Source: an uncultured Eubacterium sp.
GTDB lineage: Bacteria > Bacillota > Clostridia > Lachnospirales > Lachnospiraceae
NCBI GenBank assembly: GCA_947089855.1
Contig: CAMUML010000032.1
Location: forward strand, 1 to 49,604
Direction: 5' to 3'
Length of the DNA: 49,604 nt
Every line of letters starts with the position of its first letter. Position 1 is the stretch's first letter. The translations under genes were made by a program, and so were the position numbers. Shown piece by piece: positions 41,285 to 49,244 of this stretch. The notes beneath the pieces were generated by a model. The model ran no database searches, was not told where the DNA came from, and saw nothing but the letters and a program-made list of their open reading frames with translations.

Positions 41285-42685
41285 ATGAAAAATGTCCTTA
41301 AGCTTGTCCGGCGGTTTATCGGTATTATGCTCTTATCTTTGGTCTTGCTGATTGTTTTGAACCTTGTGCTGTTAGCATCCTATACGTTAAACCAGGTGCC
41401 AAACGGCAGCCCTTGGACAACGGCAGAGGAAGCAGGCAAAAGCCTTTCCAAACAGGGCGGGCGCTACTGCATGGCAAAGGAAATGGCACTTTCTTTACAA
41501 AAAGCGGGTATATGGGCGATTTTTATAGAAAACAAAACGATGCAGGTGGCCTGGCAGACGGACAATGTGCCAAAACCAGTGCCGACGTCCTATTCGGTGT
41601 CGGATATTGCAGGCTTAACGCGCGGGTATCTAAACGGGTATCCGGCATTTCCAGGGGAAGCAGAGGATGGGCTGGTGGTATTGGGCTATCCAAAAGGCAG
41701 CTTTTGGAAACATATGTGGCCAAGCTGGGATTACCGTTTTATAGCGGATTTGCCGAAAATGGCTTTGTTGGTGTTTGCGGTAAATGTGGTATTGGTGTTT
41801 CTCATTTATATGGTGGCCAACGCCAGGTTGTTGCAATCGGTCAAACCAATTGTAAGTGGGATCCAGTCCCTGCCAACCGGAGAAAACGTCTATATCAAGG
41901 AAAAAGGGCTTTTATCCTCGCTTGCGTCCAGTATTAACCAGACCTCGGAAATATTGCGGTCCCAAAACGCGCAGCTGCGCAAAAAAGAAACCGCAAGGGC
42001 AAATTGGATTGCAGGGGTATCGCACGATATACGTACCCCGCTGTCAATGGTGATGGGGTATGCCGGCCAATTGGAAAATGATAAACGCCTGCCGGACGGC
42101 AGCCGCAAAAAAGCAGCGGTGATCGTAAAACAAAGCAGGCGGATGCGGAACTTGATCGGCGATTTAAACCTTGCGTCCAAATTAGAATATAATATGCAGC
42201 CGGTCAATACTGCCAAAGAAAACCTGGTTGCAGTGGTCCGCCAGGTAGCCGTAGAATTTATTAATATGGACCTGGAAGGCCGGCATCCGATTGTATGGGA
42301 AACAGAGGAATCATTAACCGCCTGCTTTGCAGAGGTTGACAAAGGGCTGGTCAAACGGGCCGTAAGCAACCTGATCCAAAACTGTGTCAACCATAATGAA
42401 CAGGGCTGCCATATTTTTGTCCGTGTGGCAAAAGAAGGCGGCAGCTGCCGGATTGTAGTTGCCGACGATGGTATCGGGGCTACCGATGGGCAGATCGGGC
42501 AGCTGAACCATGCCCCGCATTATTTGGCCTGCGATGAAAATACAACGCAGCAGCGCCACGGCCTGGGCCTGCTCCTGGTCAAGCAGATTGTGGCGGCGCA
42601 CAACGGCACAATGCTGATCCGCCATAGCAGGCAGGGTGGTTTTGCGGTGGAGCTTTGCCTGCCGGCCTGGCCAAACTTGTGTTAA
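41285..42685 (+). CDS. Sensor histidine kinase of the OmpR pair
   Basis: ATG 41285 follows GGGCAGG. The 466-residue protein has helix 1 near 10-30, an outer sensor of about 120 residues and helix 2 near 155-178. A HAMP-like link leads to the kinase core with His247 in GVSHDIRTPLS. The N box (NLIQNCVNHN), DDGIGATD and HGLGLLLVKQIV follow. The length and short sensor resemble kinases that detect envelope stress or peptide antibiotics. Its TAA shares bases with the stop of the convergent gene. Confidence 0.9.
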   Translation: MKNVLKLVRRFIGIMLLSLVLLIVLNLVLLASYTLNQVPNGSPWTTAEEAGKSLSKQGGRYCMAKEMALSLQKAGIWAIFIENKTMQVAWQTDNVPKPVPTSYSVSDIAGLTRGYLNGYPAFPGEAEDGLVVLGYPKGSFWKHMWPSWDYRFIADLPKMALLVFAVNVVLVFLIYMVANARLLQSVKPIVSGIQSLPTGENVYIKEKGLLSSLASSINQTSEILRSQNAQLRKKETARANWIAGVSHDIRTPLSMVMGYAGQLENDKRLPDGSRKKAAVIVKQSRRMRNLIGDLNLASKLEYNMQPVNTAKENLVAVVRQVAVEFINMDLEGRHPIVWETEESLTACFAEVDKGLVKRAVSNLIQNCVNHNEQGCHIFVRVAKEGGSCRIVVADDGIGATDGQIGQLNHAPHYLACDENTTQQRHGLGLLLVKQIVAAHNGTMLIRHSRQGGFAVELCLPAWPNLC

Positions 42686-43326
42686 CGGGTCATCAGCCAT
42701 CTGCTGCCATCTGGCATAGCTGTGAGGAAGCCGGGCCTGCGGTCAACCGCTGCCCCGTCTGCCATATCGCGGATAATGATTTCCTCATGGTAATCCGGGT
42801 CTTCCATCCATTTCGAAGTAACCAGCCGGCCTTCATAGATAAAGTCCAAAGATTCATGTTCCTCAAATTCGTAACGGCGCGTTTGCGGCCATAAAAAGTC
42901 AACGGCGTCATGGTGAATATCGTGTTTTACGAGCATAAATGGATGGATCACGATCCGGACATTGACCAGGTCGCCGGCTTTTGCCATAGGGATCTGCGCG
43001 GACACCGCAGGTTCCTTTTTTTGTGGATGGTAGGTCAGCAGGCGGATGATTTCTGTATTGAAATCATAACACAGGATGCCAAAAGAACCTTCTTCGGGGT
43101 TATAAACCGGGCGGTCGATAAAGACATTTTTTTCCTGTTTGACCGGTTCGGTTACCTGGCCGCTGATATGGAAAAAATACAGGCGTGTCCCCGGATAGTT
43201 TCCATGAAAACCGGATACTTCATCGGCTTCGGAACAGGGGGTACACTGCGCGTAAAACCATTCGCTGGTGCCATCGATTGCTTCCGGGTAGGCATCTTCT
43301 AATCCATGAAATGTTTTGATTGTAAT
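42682..43326 (-). CDS. Unrecognised cytoplasmic protein, possible AUU start
   Basis: The frame ends at 42682 and is open past 43326. An AAGGAGG site (43336-43342) lies nine bases before an ATT at 43326, and a good promoter begins only at 43376-43404, so translation should start near 43326. No ATG, GTG or TTG is in frame there. The product (about 214 residues) is soluble, rich in Glu/Asp and His, and contains FHGNYPGTRLYFFHISGQ, VRIVIHPFMLVKHDIHHD and RYEFEEHESLDFIYEGRLV. I do not recognise the family. It meets the kinase gene tail to tail, sharing TTAA. Confidence 0.65.
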   Translation of the reverse strand: MTIKTFHGLEDAYPEAIDGTSEWFYAQCTPCSEADEVSGFHGNYPGTRLYFFHISGQVTEPVKQEKNVFIDRPVYNPEEGSFGILCYDFNTEIIRLLTYHPQKKEPAVSAQIPMAKAGDLVNVRIVIHPFMLVKHDIHHDAVDFLWPQTRRYEFEEHESLDFIYEGRLVTSKWMEDPDYHEEIIIRDMADGAAVDRRPGFLTAMPDGSRWLMTR

Positions 43327-43375
43327 TTTTGTGGTCCTCCTTAACGTATTTGTGGATGCGCGGGCACCTTTATTG

Positions 43376-43404
43376 ATTATACAATGGTTTTGGGGGAGTT
43401 TCAA
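43376..43404 (-). promoter_or_regulatory. Promoter of the unrecognised minus-strand gene
   Basis: On the minus strand TTGAAA (43399-43404) and TATAAT (43376-43381) are 17 bp apart. Transcription would begin near 43369, excluding any start codon upstream of it. Confidence 0.7.
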
Positions 43405-43436
43405 GTGCGCCGGTATTTTGTGCGTGTCTGTTTCTG

Positions 43437-43660
43437 CAGTGGTGTTACGATTCACGGGCCAGGAATGCGCATAAACTGCGCATTCCGTGAGAACATGATG
43501 CAGGAGTGAGGGGTGATTTTGCGAAGCAAACTTCCAATATCGCCCCGAATGGTTACTATGAGCGGCCCCCTAGGCCGTGAATAGTAACCAGTGGTGTTAC
43601 GATTCACGGGCCAGGAATGCGTATAAACTGCGCATTCCGTGAGAACATGATGCAGGAGTG
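43437..43660. repeat. 72-bp direct repeats flanking a palindromic insert
   Basis: Copies at 43437-43508 and 43589-43660 are identical except for one base (43470 C, 43622 T). Each holds an AATGCGCA-TAAAC-TGCGCATT hairpin. Between them lie a GGGGTGAT/ATCGCCCC stem enclosing TTTGC-GAA-GCAAA, and an outer palindrome GGTTACTATGAGCGGCC (43551-43567) with GGCCGTGAATAGTAACC (43573-43589). The ends resemble the MITE-like element at 32382-32555. No gene lies in 43405-43694. Confidence 0.75.
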
Positions 43661-43694
43661 GCCAATGTTATGTACGATACGGATTTTAAAAACC

Positions 43695-43723
43695 TTGTAA
43701 AATCCTCCCCTGTATGGTAAAAT
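43695..43723 (+). promoter_or_regulatory. Promoter of the YceG/TelA/HAD operon
   Basis: TTGTAA (43695-43700) and TAAAAT (43718-43723) are 17 bp apart, 25 bases before the ATG. Confidence 0.6.
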
Positions 43724-43747
43724 TGTACAAGAAAGTGAGAGGATAGC

Positions 43748-46102
43748 ATGTTTGACCATATAAAAATGCAAAATCTGGATGATGTTTTCTTGCCGCTGGA
43801 TGCCAGGCAGCCCAGGGGCGTCTATTTTTACCGTATCAATGGCTTTCGTGAAGAAGTGTCGCGTTTTATCCGCAGATATTACGAAACCGCGCGCAGGTCG
43901 GGTGTTGTTATAGAAGGGAAAATACCGAATCCGGATGAGAAAAATCTGGCTTATTATAATGAAATGATGGGCATGGATTTTACTATGGATACGGAATTTA
44001 TTGCTTCGGGCTTAAAGAAATGGATCCCAAGGATGGATGATTACCAAAGGGGGCAGGTTGCGGCTGCTTTGTATGGGACTTTGTGCCAATTGCAAAAAAC
44101 GGGGAAGACAGGGCCTATGCTGAAAAATGCATATATTAAGTTTATGTGCTGGCTATATTATAAATTTGAGCGGATTGTGAACCAGCTGGGAGGCCAGGAG
44201 GTACCGAAAATTTTATATGAGGGCAGCATAAGCAATTATGAGCTGTTGATGCTGTCCATTTTGTCAAATGCGGGCTGTGATATTATCCTGCTGCAGTACC
44301 AGGGGGATGGGGGATATTTGAAGCTGGATGCCGGCTCAAGGCTGTCCGATGCATGGGGGCCGCCAGGCATGGCTGCATTTGAGGGGCAGTTTAGCTTAAA
44401 GAAGCTGCGGGAAGATATACAAAAAGAACAGGATCGGGAACGCCTATATGGCCAGCCTCCAAAGCGGCCGATGTGTACAAATGCATGGATGGGTGCGGCG
44501 CAGCAGGCACAGGCCGCAGCGCCGGGCCAGACGCCGGTGGTGTGCCCCGCAGTACCGGCAGAGGGAAGCATGGAAGCGGATATTTTATCGTTTGTAAAAA
44601 AGGATCCGCAGCTTCGCGGGGATAGCAGTGCGTTCCTCTATAACTGTTTTGGCAGGATTACTGGTGTGGATGATAAATTGGCCTATGCAAATACCTTGTA
44701 CCAATTTCATCTGGAATTAAAAAACAGCGGGCGCCGGGCCGTTGTTGTAAATGAAAAGATACCGCGCCCGCAGCCAGATGAAATTGCAGCGGTACACCGC
44801 AGCAGCTATACCAGGCAGGACCAGATGGTTATGGACCTGTCTTCTAATATTAAGTATCCGGCGGATATGGAATTGCAGCGGCTGCTGGTAAAGGCATTTG
44901 TGGACGTGCTTTTGCTTGCGGCAGCAAAGCCGGGGATGAACCTTAATAAACTGACAAACCGGGCAGTGTATTTGCTTTGCTGGCTGAAAAGGTACCAGGA
45001 GGGCCTGTTTACGGGATGGAAGCCGCCGCAGGTAGGATGTTTCTTTTATATGGGCGGGTGCAGGGATGAAAACGAAGCGCTGTTTATGCAGTTTTTGGCA
45101 AGGGCGCCGGTGGATGTGCTGGTTTTTTGCCCCAACTTAAACCAAAGCTGCTGTTTGGCGGACAGCCTGCTTTATGAGGTGCATTATACCGGTTCCCTGG
45201 ATATTCATACATTCCCACAGGAAAATGCAGATGTGCATATCGGGACGGCTGCATACCATGCGGAGCGGGAACTGGATACTTTGATGTACCAGGATTCCGG
45301 CATCTACCGCAACCGCCAGTATGGGAAGGCGAATGCATTGACGCTTCAGACCATGTATGAAGAGATCAAGATCCTTTGGAATGAAGAGGTCAAGTATCGT
45401 CCGAATTTCAGTACAGTTGACAATGTGGTAAATATCCCTGTTATTTTTGCAAAGGTATCCGGGGTCAAGGATGGGCAGGTTTCCCAATACTGGCGTACCG
45501 TCAAAGAACTGGTTACGGAAGATACCTTTGTGATTAAAAAAGCGCCGTTTTTAGAGCCGTCGGCGCCAAACCCGGTTAAGGCGCATGCGGCGGAATTCTA
45601 TAGAAATAGAAAACTAGATAAATCTAAAATTAAAAACCACGCCAGCTACCAGTATGGCTTTTTGCGGGAAGAAATCCAGGATTATATTTTGGAAAAACTG
45701 CAAGCATTGGTGGATTCCAAAATCATCCGCGGGACATTTGAAAACGGGACGGAATATACGATTGTAGCAACGGTACTTAACCTTCCAAAAGACATTGTGC
45801 GGTTGATCCAGAAATTTGATTTTACCAAAAAGAACCCAAAGTGTATTTATATAAATACAACTGAAGCAATGATTTCACTGGAAGATTCTATTTTAGCGGC
45901 ATTTTTAAATCTTGCAGGGTTTGATGTCTTATTTTTTGTACCAACCGGCTATCAGAATATCGAGAAATTTTTTAACCGCAAAATCATAGAAGAACATCAG
46001 GCCGGGGAGTATGTATATGACCTGCGGGTACCAAATATGGAGGGCCTTTCGCCGAATGGCAGGATAAAATGGCGTGAAAAACTTAGGCAGCTGTGGGAAT
46101 AA
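43748..46102 (+). CDS. yceG: YceG-family protein of the Ter-linked stress module
   Basis: The 784-residue soluble protein matches my memory of the YceG-type component of tellurite/stress (Ter) operons, and the next gene is a TelA homologue, as in Bacillus yceGH. It contains three related units. Each has a hydrophobic strand, a Gly-x-(S/x)-x-x-E-x helix and an aromatic strand ending in Asp: EVPKILYEGSISNYELLML (about 168), VGCFFYMGGCRDENEALFM (about 437) and CIYINTTEAMISLEDSILA (about 698). Blocks VVIEGKIPNPDE and VVVNEKIPRPQPDE also repeat, so the protein arose by duplication. GTGAGAGG precedes the ATG. Its biochemical role is unknown. Confidence 0.8.
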   Translation: MFDHIKMQNLDDVFLPLDARQPRGVYFYRINGFREEVSRFIRRYYETARRSGVVIEGKIPNPDEKNLAYYNEMMGMDFTMDTEFIASGLKKWIPRMDDYQRGQVAAALYGTLCQLQKTGKTGPMLKNAYIKFMCWLYYKFERIVNQLGGQEVPKILYEGSISNYELLMLSILSNAGCDIILLQYQGDGGYLKLDAGSRLSDAWGPPGMAAFEGQFSLKKLREDIQKEQDRERLYGQPPKRPMCTNAWMGAAQQAQAAAPGQTPVVCPAVPAEGSMEADILSFVKKDPQLRGDSSAFLYNCFGRITGVDDKLAYANTLYQFHLELKNSGRRAVVVNEKIPRPQPDEIAAVHRSSYTRQDQMVMDLSSNIKYPADMELQRLLVKAFVDVLLLAAAKPGMNLNKLTNRAVYLLCWLKRYQEGLFTGWKPPQVGCFFYMGGCRDENEALFMQFLARAPVDVLVFCPNLNQSCCLADSLLYEVHYTGSLDIHTFPQENADVHIGTAAYHAERELDTLMYQDSGIYRNRQYGKANALTLQTMYEEIKILWNEEVKYRPNFSTVDNVVNIPVIFAKVSGVKDGQVSQYWRTVKELVTEDTFVIKKAPFLEPSAPNPVKAHAAEFYRNRKLDKSKIKNHASYQYGFLREEIQDYILEKLQALVDSKIIRGTFENGTEYTIVATVLNLPKDIVRLIQKFDFTKKNPKCIYINTTEAMISLEDSILAAFLNLAGFDVLFFVPTGYQNIEKFFNRKIIEEHQAGEYVYDLRVPNMEGLSPNGRIKWREKLRQLWE

Positions 46103-46143
46103 ATGCCAGCAAAACGCGTGGCAACAAAGAAAGGCAGGTTAAT

Positions 46144-47295
46144 ATGGGATTGGATTTTAGCAAAGCCCCTGCGGCAGCGCAGATACCGCAGGGAAATGGG
46201 GCAAATGAACAGACACAGATAGAAGTGGTGGAACAGTATGATATTGTTGCCGACCGTGAGCGTATGAATGCGCAGTTAGTAAATTCCCCGCAGGTCGACG
46301 AGCTGGTAAGCACGATAGAAGTCTATGACCTGGAAACGATCGTTTCTTTTGGCGCACAGGCTGCAGAAGCCGTATCAAAGGCTTCCGATGTGGTGTTAAA
46401 CGGCATGAACCTGTCGCAGCTGGATGATTCCAGCGAAATGCTCAATACGCTGGCAAAAATTATGGATAAATTTGATATTGACGAAATTCAGGAAAAGCCA
46501 GGGCGGTTTGGGAAACTGTTTCAGAATCTGAGGAAACAGCTGGATAAAGTGCTGGACAAATACCACACAATGGGCGATGAGGTCGATAAGATCTATGTGC
46601 AGTTAAAACAGTATGAGTCTGAGATTAAGCAGTCCAATAAAAAACTAAACCAGATGTTTGATGCAAATGTAAACTACTACCATGAACTCGTAAGGTATAT
46701 TTTAGCGGGCGAGCAGGGTTGCAGGGAAATTGAAGAATATATTGCAAAACGGCAGGCAGACATGGAAGCGACCGGCGATTCTTCTATACAATTTGAACTA
46801 ACCAGCTTAAACCAGGCGCTGATGATGCTGGAACAGCGGACGCAGGACCTGCGCACAGCAGAGAGTGTGGCCATGCAGTCTATCCCGATGATAAAGACAA
46901 TGGAATTTAGCAATATGAACCTTGTCCGAAAAATTAATTCTGCTTTTATTATTACCCTTCCGGTCTTTAAACAGGCGTTGGCGCAGGCAATTATGTTAAA
47001 GCGCCAAAAAGTGCAGGCACAGGCGATGTCGGCGCTGGATGAAAAAACGAATGAGATGCTGATGAAAAATGCACGCAATACCGTAGAACAGTCCAAACTG
47101 GCCGCGCAGCTTGCATCTGGAAGTTCTATTAAAATAGAAACATTGGAGACGACTTGGCGCACAATTGTATCCGGCATCGATGAGACACGCCAGATCCAGG
47201 AAAATGCACGCAAACAGCGTTTGGAGGACCAGGCAAAGCTGGAAACGATTAAAAAGGAGTTCGAGCAGATGTACCATATGCCACAAGCGAAATAA
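46144..47295 (+). CDS. telA: TelA/YceH-type toxic-anion resistance protein
   Basis: ATG 46144 is preferred because AGGCAGG lies just before it; the frame opens earlier at 46093 without a site. The 383-residue product is highly helical with long coiled coils (DKVLDKYHTMGDEVDKIYVQ, LVRKINSAFIITLPVFKQAL), the TelA signature. It is cytoplasmic. TelA proteins are tied to tellurite, colicin and cell-wall stress tolerance; the mechanism is unclear. It follows YceG by 41 bases and precedes the HAD gene in the same direction. Confidence 0.88.
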   Translation: MGLDFSKAPAAAQIPQGNGANEQTQIEVVEQYDIVADRERMNAQLVNSPQVDELVSTIEVYDLETIVSFGAQAAEAVSKASDVVLNGMNLSQLDDSSEMLNTLAKIMDKFDIDEIQEKPGRFGKLFQNLRKQLDKVLDKYHTMGDEVDKIYVQLKQYESEIKQSNKKLNQMFDANVNYYHELVRYILAGEQGCREIEEYIAKRQADMEATGDSSIQFELTSLNQALMMLEQRTQDLRTAESVAMQSIPMIKTMEFSNMNLVRKINSAFIITLPVFKQALAQAIMLKRQKVQAQAMSALDEKTNEMLMKNARNTVEQSKLAAQLASGSSIKIETLETTWRTIVSGIDETRQIQENARKQRLEDQAKLETIKKEFEQMYHMPQAK

Positions 47296-47348
47296 GCTGC
47301 GGATGGCATGGATTGTACGGGAAAGGCAAACGGAAAGAGGTACTGGTT

Positions 47349-48134
47349 ATGCTGCCGGTTTTTCTTGCGGATTTGGATAATACACTGATATATTCCTACA
47401 AGCACAATATCGGCCCAGATACCATCCCAGTAGAACGCTACCAGGGGCGGGAGGTTTCTTTTCTTACGAAACAGACGCAACAGTTATTGAAAAAGCTCCA
47501 GGGCCGTATGCTGGTTGTACCAATGACTACACGGACATTGGAGCAGTATAGCCGTATCGACCTTGGGATTGGGCAGATACGTTATGCGTTGGCCTGTAAT
47601 GGGGGCATGCTGCTTGTGGATGGGCATTGCGACCGGGGATGGCTGGAACAGTCAAAGCGGGAAACCGCAGAAAGCAGGCGGGAGCTGGAACGGGCAGCCA
47701 TGTTCCTTTCGCATGAAAAGACACGGACATTAGAGGTCCGTTTTATTGAAGGCCTGTTTATCTTTACCAAGTGCAGTGACCCGGTGCCAGCGGTAGGCCA
47801 TCTGCAAAGGCAGCTGGACCTGTCGTTGGTAGATGTAATGCATCATGGCCAAAAGGTATATGTTATACCAAAAAAACTAAGCAAAGGGCATGCTTTAAAG
47901 AGGTTTCGCGCATATTTGGGGGCGCAGGCTGTATTTGCGGCCGGGGACAGTGTATTTGACTATTCCATGCTAAAACAGGCGGACCTTGCAGCGGCACCGC
48001 CTAGCTGTAAAGATTGCCTGGATGGTTTTGCCAATATCTGCATTATGCCTGGTAATAAGGTTTTTTCAGAAGAGCTGCTGGAGTTTTTGTTAAGGGAAGT
48101 TGCAGTAAACGGCGGCTGTGGGACGAAAGGATAG
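47349..48134 (+). CDS. HAD-superfamily hydrolase of the stress module
   Basis: The HAD motif I DLDNTLI lies at residues 7-13, motif II is MTTRT, the Lys region KGHALKRF is near 190 and the acidic motif AGDSVFDYSML is near 200. The cap is of the Cof/sucrose-phosphatase kind. The 261-residue length fits. AGAGG precedes ATG 47349. HAD enzymes accompany TelA and YceG in Ter-type operons as part of a proposed biosynthetic module, so a phosphatase step on an unknown small molecule is likely. Start could also be a little upstream, though without a ribosome site. Confidence 0.85.
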   Translation: MLPVFLADLDNTLIYSYKHNIGPDTIPVERYQGREVSFLTKQTQQLLKKLQGRMLVVPMTTRTLEQYSRIDLGIGQIRYALACNGGMLLVDGHCDRGWLEQSKRETAESRRELERAAMFLSHEKTRTLEVRFIEGLFIFTKCSDPVPAVGHLQRQLDLSLVDVMHHGQKVYVIPKKLSKGHALKRFRAYLGAQAVFAAGDSVFDYSMLKQADLAAAPPSCKDCLDGFANICIMPGNKVFSEELLEFLLREVAVNGGCGTKG

Positions 48135-48394
48135 TGGACGCATCTGGCTTACGCCAGCAGCTACAGGCGCCGCTTCGGCTCTGCTGCCTGGTTGCCTAGC
48201 AGAATACTAAGGGCCCCTAACATTCTTCCAACGTCACAAGAAGCTGGGGCAGCCTCCATCACCCGGCTGGTATTGGCAGGATTTACGATAGCGCAGCAGG
48301 TGGTATATGCCCTAAGCGGCTTGCTAATTCACTGATTTTTCGGTGATAGGCAAGGGCAGCTTAGAGCATATTTCGCTTTGAGGAGGTCTGTGCT
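48135..48394 (+). other. Untranslated leader of a large serine recombinase (mobile-element scar)
   Basis: This non-coding stretch resembles, from memory, the leader found before large serine recombinase genes in clostridial mobilisable elements. It has a CTAAC-rich block, a conserved GCGCAGCAGGTGGTAT, a stem TCACTGATTTTTCGGTGA (48330-48347) and GAGGAGGTCTGTGCT before the ATG. It directly follows the HAD gene, so this marks one border of an inserted element. Confidence 0.5.
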
Positions 48395-48473
48395 ATGGCA
48401 AAAACCAGGATTGCGCTGCTGTACGGGAGGTTGAGCCGTGTAGACGCCGGCAAAGGGGACAATGACATGGCCT
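48395..48473 (+). pseudogene. N-terminal stub of a large serine recombinase
   Basis: ATG 48395 has a fine ribosome site and encodes KTRIALLYGRLSRVD, matching the start of TnpX/Tn4451-type resolvases (normally ALYERLSRDD, with the serine in this loop region as nucleophile). After about 25 codons the similarity ends as the frame runs into the antisense end of the TetR gene. The catalytic and zinc-ribbon domains are lost, so the element cannot move by itself. Confidence 0.6.
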
Positions 48474-48998
48474 CTATTGTGGAAGGTAGGCTATCAATTC
48501 CTCCGTTGTGTCCTTCATTCCCCGCCGGAACCAAACCTCAATCCAACCGTACAAAAAGAACGCAACATAAGCGGAGGAATATGCGGCGGGCATTTCCTGC
48601 TCTGGATTAAAGCCGCACAAATTCAAAATGATGTCCTTGAGAAGATAAACCAATCCTCTCTCGTTTAACAGGGTGTAAAACTCTCGGTTTGCTTCAAAAT
48701 GGGAAAACACAATTCGCACCACTTCTTTTACTGGGAGGCCAGGGGTTTCTTTCCATCTGTCTACCCATTCTTGAAATAAATGCTCAACGTATGCCTTGAT
48801 AATATCTTCTTTTTCTTCGTAATTGCGATAAAAAGATGTCCGCCCCACCCCGGCCATGCCGCACAATTCGCTGATAGAGATTTCATTGATTGGCTTTTCT
48901 TTCAGTAGCGCCAGCATTGAACTGGTGAGGTGTTCCACCACATAGGCGTTGCGTCTCTCGTTGCTGAACGGTGAAACATTTTTCGGCTTTTGTTCCAT
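48474..48998 (-). CDS. TetR-family repressor
   Basis: I start at the ATG ending at 48998, which GGGGGTAG precedes; a TTG at 49019 is the alternative. The protein (about 174 residues) has the TetR helix-turn-helix near 30-60: KEKPINEISISELCGMAGV then RTSFYRNYEEKEDII. The C-terminal helical half (about 110 residues) would bind a ligand and dimerise. It is divergent from a small membrane protein and a hydrolase gene, so it probably represses them. Its end abuts the recombinase stub, suggesting it lies on cargo of, or next to, the broken element. Confidence 0.88.
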   Translation of the reverse strand: MEQKPKNVSPFSNERRNAYVVEHLTSSMLALLKEKPINEISISELCGMAGVGRTSFYRNYEEKEDIIKAYVEHLFQEWVDRWKETPGLPVKEVVRIVFSHFEANREFYTLLNERGLVYLLKDIILNLCGFNPEQEMPAAYSSAYVAFFLYGWIEVWFRRGMKDTTEELIAYLPQ

Positions 48999-49012
48999 TT
49001 TTACTACCCCCA

Positions 49013-49064
49013 TTGACAAGGTTTTTTTTTGCTGTTACACTTACGTTGCTGTTACGATTGTTAC
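49013..49064 (+). promoter_or_regulatory. Promoter and likely TetR operator
   Basis: TTGACA (49013-49018) and TACACT (49036-49041) are 17 bp apart, driving the plus-strand genes. TGTTAC occurs three times (49033, 49050, 49059), the first overlapping the -10 box. These repeats are the best operator candidates for the divergent TetR protein. Confidence 0.55.
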
Positions 49065-49109
49065 AAATCATAGCATATAGCAAAAAGTCTGTCAAGGAGG
49101 GAATTTCAC

Positions 49110-49244
49110 ATGACACTGACGCAAAAACGGCTGCTGATATTGCTTATCATTGCAGTGGTGGCCTTTGTCCTGGGGCGGCTGGCGGTACGGTGGGCCATGA
49201 ACCTGCTGATCGGTGGGACGCTGTTTGGAGGGAATTTCTTATGA
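49110..49244 (+). CDS. 44-residue single-helix membrane protein
   Basis: AAGGAGG lies ten bases before ATG 49110. The peptide MTLTQKRLL then a hydrophobic helix (about 8-23) and a short amphipathic end forms one membrane anchor. Its TGA overlaps the next ATG as ATGA, so the two genes are co-translated. Good ribosome site and overlap support a real gene. It may anchor or assist the hydrolase. Confidence 0.6.
   Translation: MTLTQKRLLILLIIAVVAFVLGRLAVRWAMNLLIGGTLFGGNFL

Noticed and set aside
43437-43660. CRISPR array
   Set aside because: There are only two copies of a 72-bp unit, the spacing region is itself palindromic, and no cas genes are nearby.
46677-47480. 267-codon minus-strand frame over TelA and HAD starts
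   Set aside because: Both plus-strand genes have motifs and ribosome sites. This frame has neither, and its Ser/Cys-rich product is typical of antisense translation.
48395-48610. Complete 71-residue protein
   Set aside because: Only the first 25 codons resemble a recombinase; the rest reads through the antisense end of TetR.
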